64,000 bases of DNA from Gari tellinella (taxonomy: Eukaryota > Mollusca > Bivalvia > Cardiida > Psammobiidae). The notes under the pieces are model-generated. The model worked only from the letters and a program-made list of their open reading frames with translations. It did no database searches and was not told the origin of the DNA. The stretch is taken from the NCBI GenBank assembly GCA_922989275.2, contig OV277864.1:54683550-54747549 (forward strand), written 5' to 3'. A program made the position numbers and the translations under genes. Shown here piece by piece: positions 51,062-60,980 of the stretch; position 1 is the stretch's first letter, and each line of letters opens with the position of its first letter.

Positions 51062-51278
51062 CAGATACATAACAACCTCTCTATTACGACCTCTAAATTG
51101 TGATAATTATAAGCTGTTTACGACAGTTGACTGTCGCAAAGCAAGGTGAACGTAAAACAGAACGCTCCTTTAGGAGCGTTCTGTTTTTCATTCACCTTGC
51201 TTTAAGTTGTCACCTGTCTCTTGCGCAGTCAATAAGCCTTATTTTTAGTAGTCGTAATAGAGAGGTTTTACTTCGATG
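51062..51278. mobile_element. TA-4 Tigger-like MITE with hairpin B variant
   Basis: Ends AACAACCTCTCTATTACGAC and GTCGTAATAGAGAGGTTTTA. Hairpin GCAAGGTGAACGTAAAACAG ... GAACGCTCC-TTTA-GGAGCGTTC, clearly homologous to the TTAA-2 hairpin (GCAGGTTGAAAGTAAAGCAG, GAATGCGCC). The TGTCACCTGTCT next to it matches TTAA-2 GATCACCTGTCT. Confidence 0.8.
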
Positions 51279-51569
51279 TAGTTAATGATTGATTTTAGTG
51301 GATATCTACGACCAATCTTAATGTGGCACAGCCTTGTTTAAGGTAGGTAAAAGCCTCAGTTTGTCTAAACCTTAACTATTTGCACTACAAGAACGGGAGT
51401 CCTTTGCAAACAGTTTGTAGATAAACTGAGTAACTCGGCGTCTGATCATGGCTGTCAGTCATATTAAACTACATGTCAACTTCTCTGCTACTACCACTAA
51501 ATTGTTATTCTTTATAAAAGACCCGTAGAGGTTGAAATATTAGAAAAGAGCAATTTATATATTGATAAA

Positions 51570-51742
51570 ATTGTTAATTATAAGCCGTTTAAAGTAGGTG
51601 GTTGCTTAAAGCAAGGTGACGATAAAACAGAAAACTACTTTAGGAGCTTTATGTTGTATTGTCATCGCGCTGTAATCTGCCACCTGTCTTTTATTTAAAC
51701 AATTAGGTTTGCTTTCGTGGTCGTTATAGAGAGGTTTTATTG
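51570..51742. mobile_element. TA-4 MITE, left end worn
   Basis: GCTTAAAGCAAGGTGACGAT ... GGTCGTTATAGAGAGGTTTTATTG then TA. Hairpin GAAAACTACTTTAGGAGCTTT, partly unpaired. Confidence 0.65.
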
Positions 51743-51863
51743 TAAATCGTCAACGATTTCAAACAACGATTTTTTTAAAAATTAAAAAAAATATCATACA
51801 ACGTTTGCAATGCTTTTCTTACGGGAAATACTAACGTTTTCCAAATGTTTTACGATCAATTTA

Positions 51864-52214
51864 CAGTGCTCTTTTCAATTAGCGGTCCTCGAAACAAAGA
51901 TTCTCTCCGTATCACAACAATGCTTGCTCCTGTTTCCCTTAAAAAGACAGTTATGTAGAACTTTTTCACTGATGTAATATTTTGCTTTTAAGCTTAAAAA
52001 ATGTCGTCTGATGTCTTTTCTCAAAGTTACATATTAGCCATTTTTGACAGAAGAATCATAATGACGAGTGGCAAACAGTTTAAATCAAGACAAGATTGGA
52101 AGGCGTCTGATCTGGATTCAAACTGTTTGCACTCTAAACGTTTTAATTGTCCCTCCAACCGAGCAAATACACTCTGTGTCTTCCAGTGTGGGTTGTTGTA
52201 GAATGGAAGCACTG
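51864..52214 (+). mobile_element. TA-2 MITE (351 bp)
   Basis: CAGTGCTCTTTTCAATTAGC ... TTGTAGAATGGAAGCACTG; TA on the left. Hairpin A remnant GGCAAACAGTTTAAATCAAG / GCGTCTGATCTGGATTCAAA with an unpaired tip. Confidence 0.78.
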
Positions 52215-52598
52215 AGCTTCTATTTGTCTGAATCACTTGCTGCTTTGAAGGATCGTTACTGCAGTGTGATAAACGTCGTTTTACAGTGGCAAAGACGTGG
52301 TTATTTCCCATTTTAACAAAATTGAACTAAAAAATGCAATGAAATCAAGAAAATGGCATCGTTTTGAAAACGTTAATTTATCTCAAATGAATGCCACAGT
52401 GATCTACATTTTACGTCAGTCTTTCAGGGCCGTAAAATAGCAATCCACCAAATGACAGCAATTTGTCGAAACTATTGACTATTAAAACCCCGTTAACAAT
52501 TAATTTGAAGTTGAAGCAAAAGTTGTGGAGCCTGATAAAACGCAAGGCCAGTCGAGGTCTGATTTGCAATTAATATAAAGCTACAGCACTAACTTGCA
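52215..52598. other. Non-coding; a decayed hairpin A arm
   Basis: GTTGTGGAGCCTGATAAAAC with GTCGAGGTCTGATTTGC (52522-52566) is the only recognisable fragment. Confidence 0.35.
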
Positions 52599-52869
52599 AT
52601 AGTGCTCCCACTCTGCAACAACACCAATTGAGAGACACATATAATGTGTGTTGTTGGGAGAGAGTTGTTAAAGGGAGGGCACATAAATAATCTTAGAGTA
52701 AATTGTACTGTCAATATGTCCAATACGTAACTTTGAGAAACACGGCAAACGACAAGTTTAAGCAGCATTGAAAGAGTTAGACATAATTGTCTTGTTTAGG
52801 GAAAAGCCGCAAGCATTGTTGTAAGGCGGGAATTGTTGTTCGGGGCCGTTGTAAAAAGGGAGCATTATA
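52599..52869. mobile_element. TA-2 MITE without hairpin A
   Basis: AGTGCTCCCACTCTGCAACA ... GGCCGTTGTAAAAAGGGAGC. Subterminal GTTGTTGGGAGAGAGTTG and ATTGTTGTTCGGGG retained; central palindrome absent. Confidence 0.7.
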
Positions 52870-53049
52870 CTGGGAGAGAATAACGTCTTTCTTACAAGTT
52901 CATTTTTTCGGTCAAAACTAGCGACCCCATTCCGGTAACTTACAGAGAAAGGAAACTAGCGGTGTATTTTTGTAACGTTTATTATCAATGACATTGTACA
53001 TGCACACTCAGATGAATATCATGACTGACATGGACGAATGGAAGATGAC

Positions 53050-53110
53050 AATACATAATAAATAAAACACATCAACCAATCAGAATGTAAAACACATCAA
53101 CCAATCAGAA
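53050..53110 (+). repeat. Short tandem duplication (about 27 bp)
   Basis: AAAACACATCAACCAATCAG occurs twice in a row, followed each time by AA(T/C)G. Confidence 0.8.
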
Positions 53111-53122
53111 CGTTTCTAGTAA

Positions 53123-53320
53123 CCCATTTATGCCAAGTAGATACTTTCTTCCATGTTTATATATTGTTTTAGTCTATGTTTGATGTAAGGGGAGACTAAC
53201 CTAAATTATCATTTTAGTTTTGTTTTTCATTGAAATTCCTATCAGCAAACAGTGTAGATTCTCATCAGATGGCGCATAAATCGACATCTGATCAGAGTAA
53301 TGGAATGGTGGCATATGAGA
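53123..53320 (+). mobile_element. TTAA-4 MITE, right end lost
   Basis: CCCATTTATGCCAAGTAGAT, ATATATTGTTTTAGTCTATG, then hairpin AGCAAACAGTGTAGATTCTC ATCAGATGGCGC / GACATCTGATCAGAGTAATG. Confidence 0.65.
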
Positions 53321-53639
53321 TTCTGCCTAGTAATTTACATTTTGAAACGTGGCATTGAAATTTCGCCAATCTAGTTTTGTGCTTGATATCAAACTGCATT
53401 GCATGTGTACATGTAAAACGTGCATGTTTCTATTTTCATTTTAATAAACCGTGTAGATCTATATCTACATCAATCATTAACGGAATAGATGATCATGTCA
53501 AAATGAATGATACCAGAAAGCACAATTTGGGGTTAATAAAGCACGACGAAATGTTCAGAATAATGAATGATAAATACTAAAAACCGTAAAAGAATGTTAG
53601 TCGACAGGATAGAAGGTGAATGTAATCTTTACGTAACCT

Positions 53640-53777
53640 TTTCACTCTCTATGATGTCATAAAGCGCATTTGCAACCAGTTTGATCCTGATATTGAAAAT
53701 AACAATATTGAAGCAAACGACAATATGGCGGTGAAGGGGTAAAATCTTCACGATTAATCTGATCATGTGAGGGTTAA
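53640..53777 (+). mobile_element. TTAA-6 relic
   Basis: TTTTCACTCTCTATGATGTC, GCAACCAGTTTGATCCTGAT (tip lost), AAACGACAATATGGCGGTGA AGGGGT, ATCATGTGAGGG then TTAA. Confidence 0.6.
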
Positions 53778-53814
53778 ATACAATTCCATAGCAGAGAGTA
53801 GTCAATTCTTATAA

Positions 53815-54008
53815 GTCGAACTGCGATATCTCGAAATCGTTTAACTCGAACTTTCCAATAGTTCGACATATGGACTGCATTATTTCATGCTCGGTTATGT
53901 CGAACATACCCATATTTTAAAGTAAAAACGTGGCTTAGCCACGTTGAAACTTTGAAATACGGGTATGTTCGACAAAATCGACTTCGAGACATCGAGGGTC
54001 GATTGATC
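53815..54008 (-). mobile_element. TA-3 foldback element
   Basis: GTCGAACTGCGATATCTCGA ... GAGACATCGAGGGTCGA. Centre AAACGTGGCTTAGCCACGTT; arms GTCGAACATACCCATATTTT / GAAATACGGGTATGTTCGAC. Confidence 0.75.
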
Positions 54009-54258
54009 CATCTAATACATGAACCTCCGAAACGGACTCAACATCAAATGGTCAAGATTGGAGGCGCTATTTTAAATACAATATAAATAAACAATGAAAT
54101 ACCCTGAATAAAAGCAAAATCAGTAGTGTTTGTAACAGTTTATTTGAAAGAAAATAATATGTATTTAGGCTTTGCCTATGGACGGAAAAAAAGCAAAATT
54201 GTACTTATGAAAACGGAATAGATCTATCGCAAGTGTGTGATCAGCGCTCTTGTATCAG

Positions 54259-54330
54259 TTCGTTGTGTATTCCAGATCACACTCGAGGCTACGCCTCTCG
54301 TGACTGAGATTACACAACCAACTCGAACTT
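54259..54330. repeat. Short palindromic repeat
   Basis: GTTCGTTGTGTA / TACACAACCAACTCGAAC with inner CACTCGAGGC-TAC-GCCTCTCGTG. Confidence 0.5.
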
Positions 54331-54629
54331 TTATTATATACCTAAATTGTTTGGGACAAGATCTATATGTTGTTAAACCAAATAATCAAATAGATCTATA
54401 AGCACCCGTGCATATGTAGATTAAAACTCCTCCGTACACCAGTCCTATAATGCAATCTTAAACTATTTTTGGAAGTCATATGACCACCAATAATGACGTC
54501 ATTATTTATATTGATGACGTATTGATAATCCGTTATTTTTATCGGTTCGATTGAGAAGTAGCTTTTTGCAAATAACGTTCATTTAAGCGTTTAAGGGTAT
54601 GAATTGAACTGTTTGAAGCTTTGTCCTTT

Positions 54630-54825
54630 ATCATTGCAAGTGAGTGTTATGGAAATGGTTTAAAAATAGCACCGAAATCTGGAATTCCGAAACGTCACGC
54701 ACAACTCTTCGTAAAAGCCGTGACGTCATCATCCAAGATGTCAGCCCCCATGCTTTGCAGTTGCCTAGTTTTGAGGAAGTTATTCACGCGCAAATCAAAC
54801 ACTTTTCAAAGTCTGTCAGTGATTG
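54630..54825 (+). other. Two overlapping open frames, undecided
   Basis: Between CATTGCAAGTGAGTG and the stop near 54825 two frames stay open for about 60 codons each. One (from 54644) contains N-S-T-E-I-W-N-S-E and P-S-F-E-E-V-I-H-A-Q-I-K-H-F-S. GTGAGT at 54640 could be a donor of an upstream exon instead. No family is recognised and neither frame has supporting signals, so I do not call a gene. Confidence 0.2.
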
Positions 54826-54937
54826 AATAGAATTGGAATACATTTGATTTTATCATGCATTACTTAAGAATGGAAAAAAGGTAAGCCTTTTTTCCGTATT
54901 AACAACATCAACAGGGTGGATACATGTAGTATCTACT

Positions 54938-55012
54938 GTTTCTGTGGTGCAGTGGGTTTATTGGTAGTTCCCGTTTCCCTAGCGACCTGAGTGCGAATCC
55001 TGAAGCTGGTGA
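54938..55012 (+). other. Weak tRNA-like promoter boxes (possible SINE head)
   Basis: GTGGTGCAGTGGGTTTATTGG resembles an A box and GAGTGCGAATCC a B box at the usual distance, but stems do not fold into a full cloverleaf. Possibly the head of a SINE. Confidence 0.25.
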
Positions 55013-55155
55013 AATACTTTCGTCTTCTTTTCCTGAATATAGTATTTTAAGTACATGCACTTTTGATAATACATGTAATGTTTAATGAAACAGGACCTGG
55101 GGCCTTTAATAACACAAAAATATGTTACACCATTTCAAGACCATGATAATCATTA

Positions 55156-55342
55156 CATTTGCAAACAGTATATATTGAGATCAGAGGGCTCCTAAAGAAG
55201 CCCCTCTGATCTGCGATTACACTGTTTGCAAATTTAGACCAGTATCTACCAAGAATTCCTAGAAGACTGATTCATATTTAATTACTTAAAAGATCCACAA
55301 AGGAACCTAATAACCAACATGAGTTAATAATTGTTGAAAGAG
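55156..55342 (+). mobile_element. TTAA-3-related element, left end lost
   Basis: TTTGCAAACAGTATATATTG, GATCAGAGGGCTCC / AGCCCCTCTGATCTGC, ACACTGTTTGCAAA; right end ATTGTTGAAAGAG before TTAA at 55343-55346, as in 34756-34989. Confidence 0.7.
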
Positions 55343-55485
55343 TTAAACTTAACTAACACAAGGGAGGTAACTCTATTGACCTATGCAATATATAACACTA
55401 GAGTGCTGCTTTCTGAATGTATAACAAACATGTATATAAAACGGATAAATTGTACAAATCATACGACACGTAAAACGAAATTATC

Positions 55486-55600
55486 CTATGACTCCATAGC
55501 CTGCTTTTAATTTTGGAGACAGATGGCCACTTAAAGCAGGTTGAAAGTAAAGTGCATTCTGTTTTAATTTCAGCCTGCTTTAAGCTACCACCTAGGGGAT
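55486..55600 (-). mobile_element. TTAA-2, left half
   Basis: ATGACTCCATAGCCTGCTTT, TTAAAGCAGGTTGAAAGTAA, AGTGCATTCTGTTTTAATTT CAGCCTGCTTTAAGC. Right half replaced. Confidence 0.65.
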
Positions 55601-55682
55601 ATGGAAACGTTTGGTTAATATACATGACTGTAAAGAATGGAACTGTTTTTCAATGTTCGAATAAATCAAACAATTATTTCAA

Positions 55683-55865
55683 TTGCAAACATTTTGGATC
55701 CAGAGCAGACGCCGGGTAGCCAGACTGATCAGGCTCCAATTTATTTGCTTATCAGAAAACCAAGATATTCCTAGTTGTCAACAAGATTTCATTTTCTTCA
55801 TTTTATAGCAGTGCGTTTGCGTTAAATGTTCACACTTAAGTGGTCGTAATAGAGAGGTTTTATTG
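55683..55865. mobile_element. TA-1 half fused to a TA-4 end
   Basis: GCAAACATTTTGGATCCAGA, GCAGACGCCGGGTAGCCAGA, TCATTTTCTTCATTTTATAG (TA-1), then directly TTAAGTGGTCGTAATAGAGAGG and TTTTATTG before TA (TA-4 right end). Confidence 0.6.
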
Positions 55866-56183
55866 TATTTTAAACTGCACCCAATTGATGCTGAATACGG
55901 TTTAAATTATTGAAGAATGACAAAAAAACCCACTTTATTAATCTCTCTTTTACTCCCTCTATCTGTCTGTCACTCTGTCTGTCTATCAAGATTTGTATCT
56001 TTATCTGTATGTCCCCATCCTCTCCCTCTCTCTCTCTCTCGCTCTCCATCTCTATATCTCATTCACCCATTTCTTTTTTTAATTAATAAATGAATGTGAT
56101 GACCATGGTATAATTACAAGCTTCTTTATCTAAAAGTTATTGAAAAGGTTGATGATGGTAAAAAGCAAATGATTGGTTTTATT
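55866..56183. other. Low-complexity pyrimidine tract
   Basis: CTCTCTCTTT and (TC)n runs at 55940-56045 amid unremarkable sequence. Confidence 0.5.
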
Positions 56184-56276
56184 TGAGTAAACGGTTCTTA
56201 TATCAATACTATTAATTTTTTCTTACTTTCAAAGTAAGAAAAATTTAATAGTAGTGATATAAGAATATTTTACTCA
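56184..56276. repeat. Palindrome, 93 bp
   Basis: TGAGTAAACGGTTCTTATAT ... ATATAAGAATATTTTACTCA; centre TCTTACTTTCAAAGTAAGA is almost loop-free. Confidence 0.75.
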
Positions 56277-56609
56277 TATGGACTTACCTTCTAAATGAAC
56301 TTCTTCAATGATTGATTTTATTGCACATGATCAACATCCACAGGCACACACACACACATTGAAAGATGATGTCACAAAACAATATCATATTACAAACAAT
56401 GGTCACCTGAACAGTGTCACACTTGTGTTAAGTGACCAATCATTAACATAATATTAAACTACATTCTAACACACTTCGCGCACGCCCCTATATAAACCAA
56501 GAAGGGACGTATCTGTGTTTGAATTAAGAAATAATAAATTCATACCAGTTTTTTATCGTGAAATCGAACACTGGTAGGAGTTGAGATGCGAAGTAATTTA
56601 ATCACGAGG

Positions 56610-56691
56610 CCTTTAGGCATCAAGCGGCATCTGGACAGGATCCAAACTGTTTGTAAATAACTATTGCACTATGAGTAATGCAGTGACGGGG
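56610..56691 (+). mobile_element. TTAA-1, right half
   Basis: AAGCGGCATCTGGACAGGAT, CCAAACTGTTTGTAAATAAC, GAGTAATGCAGTGACGGGG, then TTAA at 56692-56695. Confidence 0.65.
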
Positions 56692-56699
56692 TTAAGTTC

Positions 56700-57052
56700 T
56701 GCAGAATATGTCCATCTCTTACACAAAATGAACAAATAAGTATAGACATACCAAATGACTGATGGTTGATTTTGTATATGTACATGCATGTGATGCATGA
56801 TAACATGCAAGCACTCTTTGCATGCGTATCATGCCTTGCAAACCTTAAAACTGTCATCACAATAACCAATGTTACAGAAACGAATTAGTGGGGTCTAAAC
56901 TATACTAGATTTCAATGAAAAATCGTCAACATTATTTTTAAAAAGGACTTCATTTTCTTTATAAATTTTTCATTTGTCTTTTCGTATTTTTTTGTTTAAA
57001 CGGGAAAACGTAACCTTTTTATTTATCACTGGGGATGGCTAGGGTTTTTAGC
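56700..57052. other. Non-coding with TA-1 fragment
   Basis: A TA-1 fragment (TGTTTAAACGGGAAAACGTA) is at about 56990-57020. Nothing else. Confidence 0.35.
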
Positions 57053-57211
57053 AAATGGTTTAGCTACGAAACTTAATAGATTTGTTTTCCTACGAAGCCA
57101 ATGTACATGTATATACTGGGAAATGCTTTCGTACGAAAACAAAGTTGCCTTCGTAGAAAAACAAATATATAATAATACCAATACAAATTGTCGTAGCAAA
57201 ACATTTGATGA
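57053..57211. repeat. Imperfect palindrome, about 160 bp
   Basis: CAAATGGTTTAGCTACGA and TTTGTTTTCCTACGAAGCC on the left; TTGCCTTCGTAGAAAAACAA and TCGTAGCAAAACATTTG on the right. Confidence 0.6.
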
Positions 57212-57369
57212 TAATACCTAGTTGGCCTTAAGTGATCACGAAGACCCTAATAAGATGCTATTATTTTAAGTCTGGCTCTTTACTGTTTGCATTTTATAGC
57301 GGACTCCCTCCCCCCTCCCCCCATGATGCAACACACATGCTTTCTTCTTACTGGAACACAACAGAGCTA

Positions 57370-57606
57370 AAGGGGAGAAGAAGTTATTCACTACCATTTC
57401 AACGCAAACGATACGTAAAACAATAACATGTAGAAAAATACATTTTATTAAAAAAAAGTCTGAATTAAATCTGAGTTGCAATCTGTTTGAAGCCAGATCA
57501 GAAGCCGGCTTACCCAGCGTCTATATTGGATCCAAACTGTTAACAGTGGGCATGCGGTTTCTAGCATAAACACGTTTATTGGGAAAGAATAACGTCTTCT
57601 CAACAG
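57370..57606 (+). mobile_element. TA-1 MITE
   Basis: AGGGGAGAAGAAGTTATTCA ... AATAACGTCTTCTCAACAG then TA. Hairpin GAAGCCAGATCAGAAGCCGG / CAGCGTCTATATTGGATCC. Confidence 0.8.
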
Positions 57607-57626
57607 TAGTTGCATTTTCACTGTTA

Positions 57627-57874
57627 CAGTGTAGAATACGTTATTCTTTCCCAATAAACACTTTGACGCTAAAACTATAATTTCTTTTGCAAACAGTTTG
57701 GAGCCTGCTCAGACGCCGGGTTATCCGGCGTCTGATCAGGCTCCGAACTGTTGGCGACTCAGATTCAAATAAATTTCAGAATTATCAACAATTTGTCGTT
57801 TTTCTACGTTTTATTGCGATGCGTTTGCGTTTCGTGTAACGTTTAAACGGGAAAGAATAACACTTTCTCCACTG
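57627..57874 (-). mobile_element. TA-1 MITE, 20 bp from the previous copy
   Basis: TA then CAGTGTAGAATACGTTATTC ... GAATAACACTTTCTCCACTG. Hairpin GGAGCCTGCTCAGACGCCGG / CCGGCGTCTGATCAGGCTCC. Opposite orientation to 57370-57606. Confidence 0.88.
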
Positions 57875-57879
57875 CACAT

Positions 57880-58119
57880 ACACATGTATATCTATTATAA
57901 AATGTTCAAGCAACACACCACGAAGCAGATGATGGTTCTTTGGTAATGCGGACACTGTCACAGTGTTTGTTTTGGCATTAGAACATAGAACAGCTGGAAT
58001 GATTCATAGTTCTCCCTCGGGCACAGTAAAGACTCGCTGCTAGACCACTCAGACATGGAGTCTTCGATCATGATAAAGATATGTCACATGTTAACCAATT
58101 ACCCAAACGTCTGTTTATG
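57880..58119. other. Non-coding stretch
   Basis: No feature recognised. Confidence 0.3.
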
Positions 58120-58384
58120 GTTTTTACGATACGTGGTCAAATACATGTACAATTAAAGCAGATTGAAGGTAAAGCAGAATGCTTTACTTTCAGCATGCTT
58201 TAAGCTAAAGTATAGAATTATTCTCTGTTTAACATATCTAATTAGTTTTTCTCTGTTTTATATATTTTAATATATATCTATTAAAATCCTTAAAATATAT
58301 ATTCATGACTATATCTAAATTGGAATTATTTTCTAGAGTGTAGGAATAAATTAAAAGTTGTTAAAATCTATTGAGTAAAAGGTT
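58120..58384 (-). mobile_element. TTAA-2, worn, plus adjacent hairpin fragments
   Basis: TTAAAGCAGATTGAAGGTAA, AGCAGAATG-CTTTACTTTCAGC (tip lost), TTGGAATTATTTTCTAGAGT, GTAGGAATAAATTAAAAG and AGTAAAAGG then TTAA. A second half hairpin is at 58440-58500 and a TA-1 half at 58535-58600. Confidence 0.6.
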
Positions 58385-58599
58385 AAAGCATGGTAAACAT
58401 TGGGCAGGGAAATTCCTACAACAGCCACATGATTGCTTAAATCAAAATGCAAGTACAGTAAAATGCTTTCTGCTTTACCTGCATCTTGTTTTGACTAATT
58501 TCCAGTTTATACTATAAATCTTATGGCCATTGCGACAAACCGGCGTCTGACCAGGCTTCAATCTATTTGCCAACCAGACTAGAATAAATAGCCATTTTT

Positions 58600-59119
58600 T
58601 CTAAATGTTTTTTTTCTATATTTCTCTAGACAGGAATAAAAACACCCTATACACTTCAATACAGTAATGGTTTATGAGTGGACAAGCCAGCAAGTATTCA
58701 CTGTGTGTCTTCACATTTTCTGCAATGTTGTATTATGCCTCCCATCTGTTGAACAATTCCAGGTTGTTCAATATTTCCGGTTCCGGTAATAAAAAGGTTT
58801 ATTTAAACCTTATATTTCACCAATCGTTTAACCATTGGACTTAAAATCAGTCGTCGCCAAGATTCCTTTTCACTAAACCCTCTCTTAAAGTCCTCCGCTT
58901 TTAAAGTCAAACATTAAAGTCATGGACTAATAATTCGCAACCAGCCAAGGACAATACTCGGCCCATGTGGCAATTTCATAACCTGGCGACAAAGTTCTGT
59001 GGTCAGTTTGGAAATGTGCACACATATAATTAGTGCATGGGGGAACTTAGGTCTTTATAACTGTTCATAACGGGTTATGTCCTCTTGTAAGCTGCATCTC
59101 GATGCTTGTATGTTTAATT
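58600..59119. other. Non-coding; possibly 3' flank of the Ig gene
   Basis: On the minus strand this lies downstream of the terminal exon at 59439. An AAATAAA on the minus strand at about 58798-58804 could be a poly(A) signal, but AT-richness makes that weak. Confidence 0.3.
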
Positions 59120-59350
59120 ATCAAGGGATATAACTCGTTTTCATTGTCTACAGCTTGCTATGACGAGTTCTGGTCCCTGACCCATCACTCTTAACTAAGT
59201 GGAGGTGCAACGTTCAATGGGATATAACTCATTATTAAAGCCTATAACTCAGAGTTGTGAGTTCTGTCCCTTGGCTCGTAACATCTCGCGTGAGCGAGAA
59301 GTTACGAGCTAGGGGGCATAACTCTTCACTCTAGTCTATAACTCAGTTCC
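59120..59350. repeat. Repeat with GATATAACTC / TATAACTCAG motifs and a hairpin
   Basis: GGGATATAACTC recurs at 59126 and 59220, with CTATAACTCAG at 59243 and 59335. Between them GCTCGTAACATCTCGC-GTGA-GCGAGAAGTTACGAGC forms a near-perfect hairpin at 59275-59311. Confidence 0.6.
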
Positions 59351-59438
59351 AACCGATTTATACATGAGTATCACAACATTATTTGTGTCATTTGAACACC
59401 AGCAGCGACACAGTTTAGTAGAGGATTGCCAAGTGTTG

Positions 59439-59560
59439 TCACAATGTCGATTCTTTATCACATAACCTCCAGTATAGTTGTATTGTGAAGAGTAGTATCG
59501 GTATAGACGGTCGTAATAAAACTGCCGAGTTATCTCCCCGCACAGCACCGGCGTTCCCAG
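59439..59560 (-). CDS. Terminal exon of the Ig-domain adhesion gene (hydrophobic tail)
   Basis: A 3' splice site (CTTCATTTTTTAG on the minus strand) ends at 59561. The Ig exon upstream ends in phase 1, and joining it here restores an in-frame Ala codon followed by 39 codons and TGA at 59441-59439. The tail has a small-residue linker (G-N-A-G-A-V-R-G-D-N-S-A) and then a hydrophobic stretch (V-L-L-R-P-S-I-P-I-L-L-F-T-I-Q-L-Y-W) with a short polar end. This order after the last Ig strand is what IgLON/lachesin proteins show before their GPI-anchor signal; the internal Arg and the polar C-terminus are atypical, so a single-pass membrane anchor is the alternative. A longer frame in phase 0 (to 59336) is incompatible with the Ig exon phase. 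The splice link is inference. Confidence 0.5.
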
Positions 59561-59738
59561 CTAAAAAATGAAGAATAATGTCGTTGAAATTAAAATATGA
59601 AATTCAATTTCAAATGTAAAAAATTGAGAGATGGCTGACAGCCCCTAAGTTGCATGCGTCATACATGTATCATATACATGTACATACGAAGTTCATTACT
59701 AATTCTTGGACGGACAGTTCTGAAAAAAACACATGCAC

Positions 59739-59757
59739 CCCCCCCCCCCCCCCCCCA
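59739..59757 (+). repeat. (C)n tract in the Ig-gene intron
   Basis: A run of about 18 C residues (G on the transcribed strand) within the 2.35-kb inferred intron. It invites length errors in sequencing and could form a quadruplex in the pre-mRNA. Confidence 0.8.
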
Positions 59758-59927
59758 CGCTTAATCGTCGCGGGGGAAATTGTATAAAAGGAACTATAAA
59801 TATTTGTACATAGCATAGATAAAAACTCCATGGCAGCTGAATTCAACTTCAGTGGGAAATAAAGCTTGCATATTGTTTAGCACATATGCAATGGTGTCAA
59901 CGAAGATATATAGGATATGTTATGGGT

Positions 59928-60045
59928 CGATGTTTAAGACAATCTCAAACGAGTCTAGAATTACAATGTTATTAAGCAAGCCTTTGCTAGCTTAATAACA
60001 TTTCTATTCTAGACGAGTTTGAGATCACATTGTTGTAAACATCGA
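59928..60045. repeat. Palindrome, about 118 bp
   Basis: TCGATGTTTAAGACAATCTC, AAACGAGTCTAGAATT ... ATTCTAGACGAGTTTGAGAT, TTGTAAACATCGA; inner AATGTTATTAAG / CTTAATAACATT. Similar in style to 23130 and 56184 but unrelated in sequence. Confidence 0.75.
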
Positions 60046-60306
60046 CGAGTGACAGGTTCTTTTTCTCACGTTACAAATGATTTTAAGCTATTTTTTTAAA
60101 GCACTGTGCATATTTTTGAACCCCGGTGACGTCAAAACACCTTTATAAATAGTGACGTTATAGTGACGTCATCAAATTGATCCCGCATGTCATTCGTGAT
60201 CGTTGTTTACAGGGGTAGGTAGTTATGTGAGAAATACATGTACTTCATGACTTTTTGCGAATTTTGACAAACTACATGTATATATAATACACTACGTACG
60301 GTATTA

Positions 60307-60552
60307 CAGAGGAAAGTACTTTTGTATTTCTCTTTTAAACGTAACAAAACACAATGCAGTAAAATGCACGTATAGAAAATGACACGATTTTTAAAAAGTC
60401 AACAATTATTTAAATCTAAATGACAAACAATTTGGAGCCTGGTCAGACGCCTGCTTACCCGGGTTCTGATCTGGCTCAGAACTGTTTGCACTAGACATAA
60501 ATGTTTTTTACATAAACGCGTTCATATGGAAAGAAATATGTCTTCTCCACTA
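60307..60552 (+). mobile_element. TA-1 MITE (246 bp)
   Basis: CAGAGGAAAGTACTTTTGTA ... GAAATATGTCTTCTCCACTA, after TA. Hairpin GGAGCCTGGTCAGACGCCTG / CCGGGTTCTGATCTGGCTC with mismatches. Keeps the family length exactly despite divergence. Confidence 0.85.
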
Positions 60553-60567
60553 TACTTTACACGTTAC

Positions 60568-60808
60568 TCCTTTACTCCATAGCCTTTTCCTAGTATTTAA
60601 AGTAGGTGACCGCTTAAAGCAGGTTGAATGTAAAGCAGAATGCGCCTCATAGCGCACTCTGCTTTACTTTCAGTCTGCTTTAAACTATCATCTTCTAGAA
60701 TATAGACATGTTTTCTTATGATACATGTTGAGAACTAGATAAATTAATACTGTTTTCTTCATTAGGAATAAATTAAATGCGCCAGAAGTGCTACTTTAGG
60801 GGAAAGGG
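60568..60808 (-). mobile_element. TTAA-2 MITE
   Basis: CTCCTTTACTCCATAGCC ... GCTACTTTAGGGGAAAGGG with worn flanks TTAC and TAAA. Hairpin B GAATGCGCCTCATAGCGCAC. Confidence 0.8.
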
Positions 60809-60811
60809 TAA

Positions 60812-60957
60812 AATGCCTTCAACTTTTGACTTACTATTCGGACCTCCTGGGTCTTTACCATATCTGGATCTATTTCTGCCTTTCTTGCTGTTATTAATTG
60901 TATACGTGCCTTTGCTGTGTGGTACCACTGGCGTTGTGAATTTACGGCCAGGAAAGG
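60812..60957 (+). CDS. Weak candidate exon with a membrane-like segment
   Basis: From ATG at 60812, right after a TTAA-2 element, the plus strand encodes M-P-S-T-F-D-L-L-F-G-P-P-G, then a strongly hydrophobic run (L-F-L-P-F-L-L-L-L-I-V-Y-V-P-L-L) and R-P-G-K, followed by a good donor (AAG|GTAACT at 60958). It lies inside the inferred minus-strand intron of the Ig gene. It could be a first exon with a signal or membrane segment, or chance. No family recognised; the frame also reads into the 49-bp tandem repeat if unspliced. Confidence 0.2.
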
Positions 60958-60980
60958 TAACTATCGCTTCCCGCTGGGTA

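Noticed and set aside
59336..59548. 70-codon minus-strand frame with several cysteines
   Set aside because: It starts after the same acceptor but is in phase 0, incompatible with the phase-1 Ig exon, and runs into the TATAACTC repeat; the phase-compatible frame has a plausible membrane anchor.
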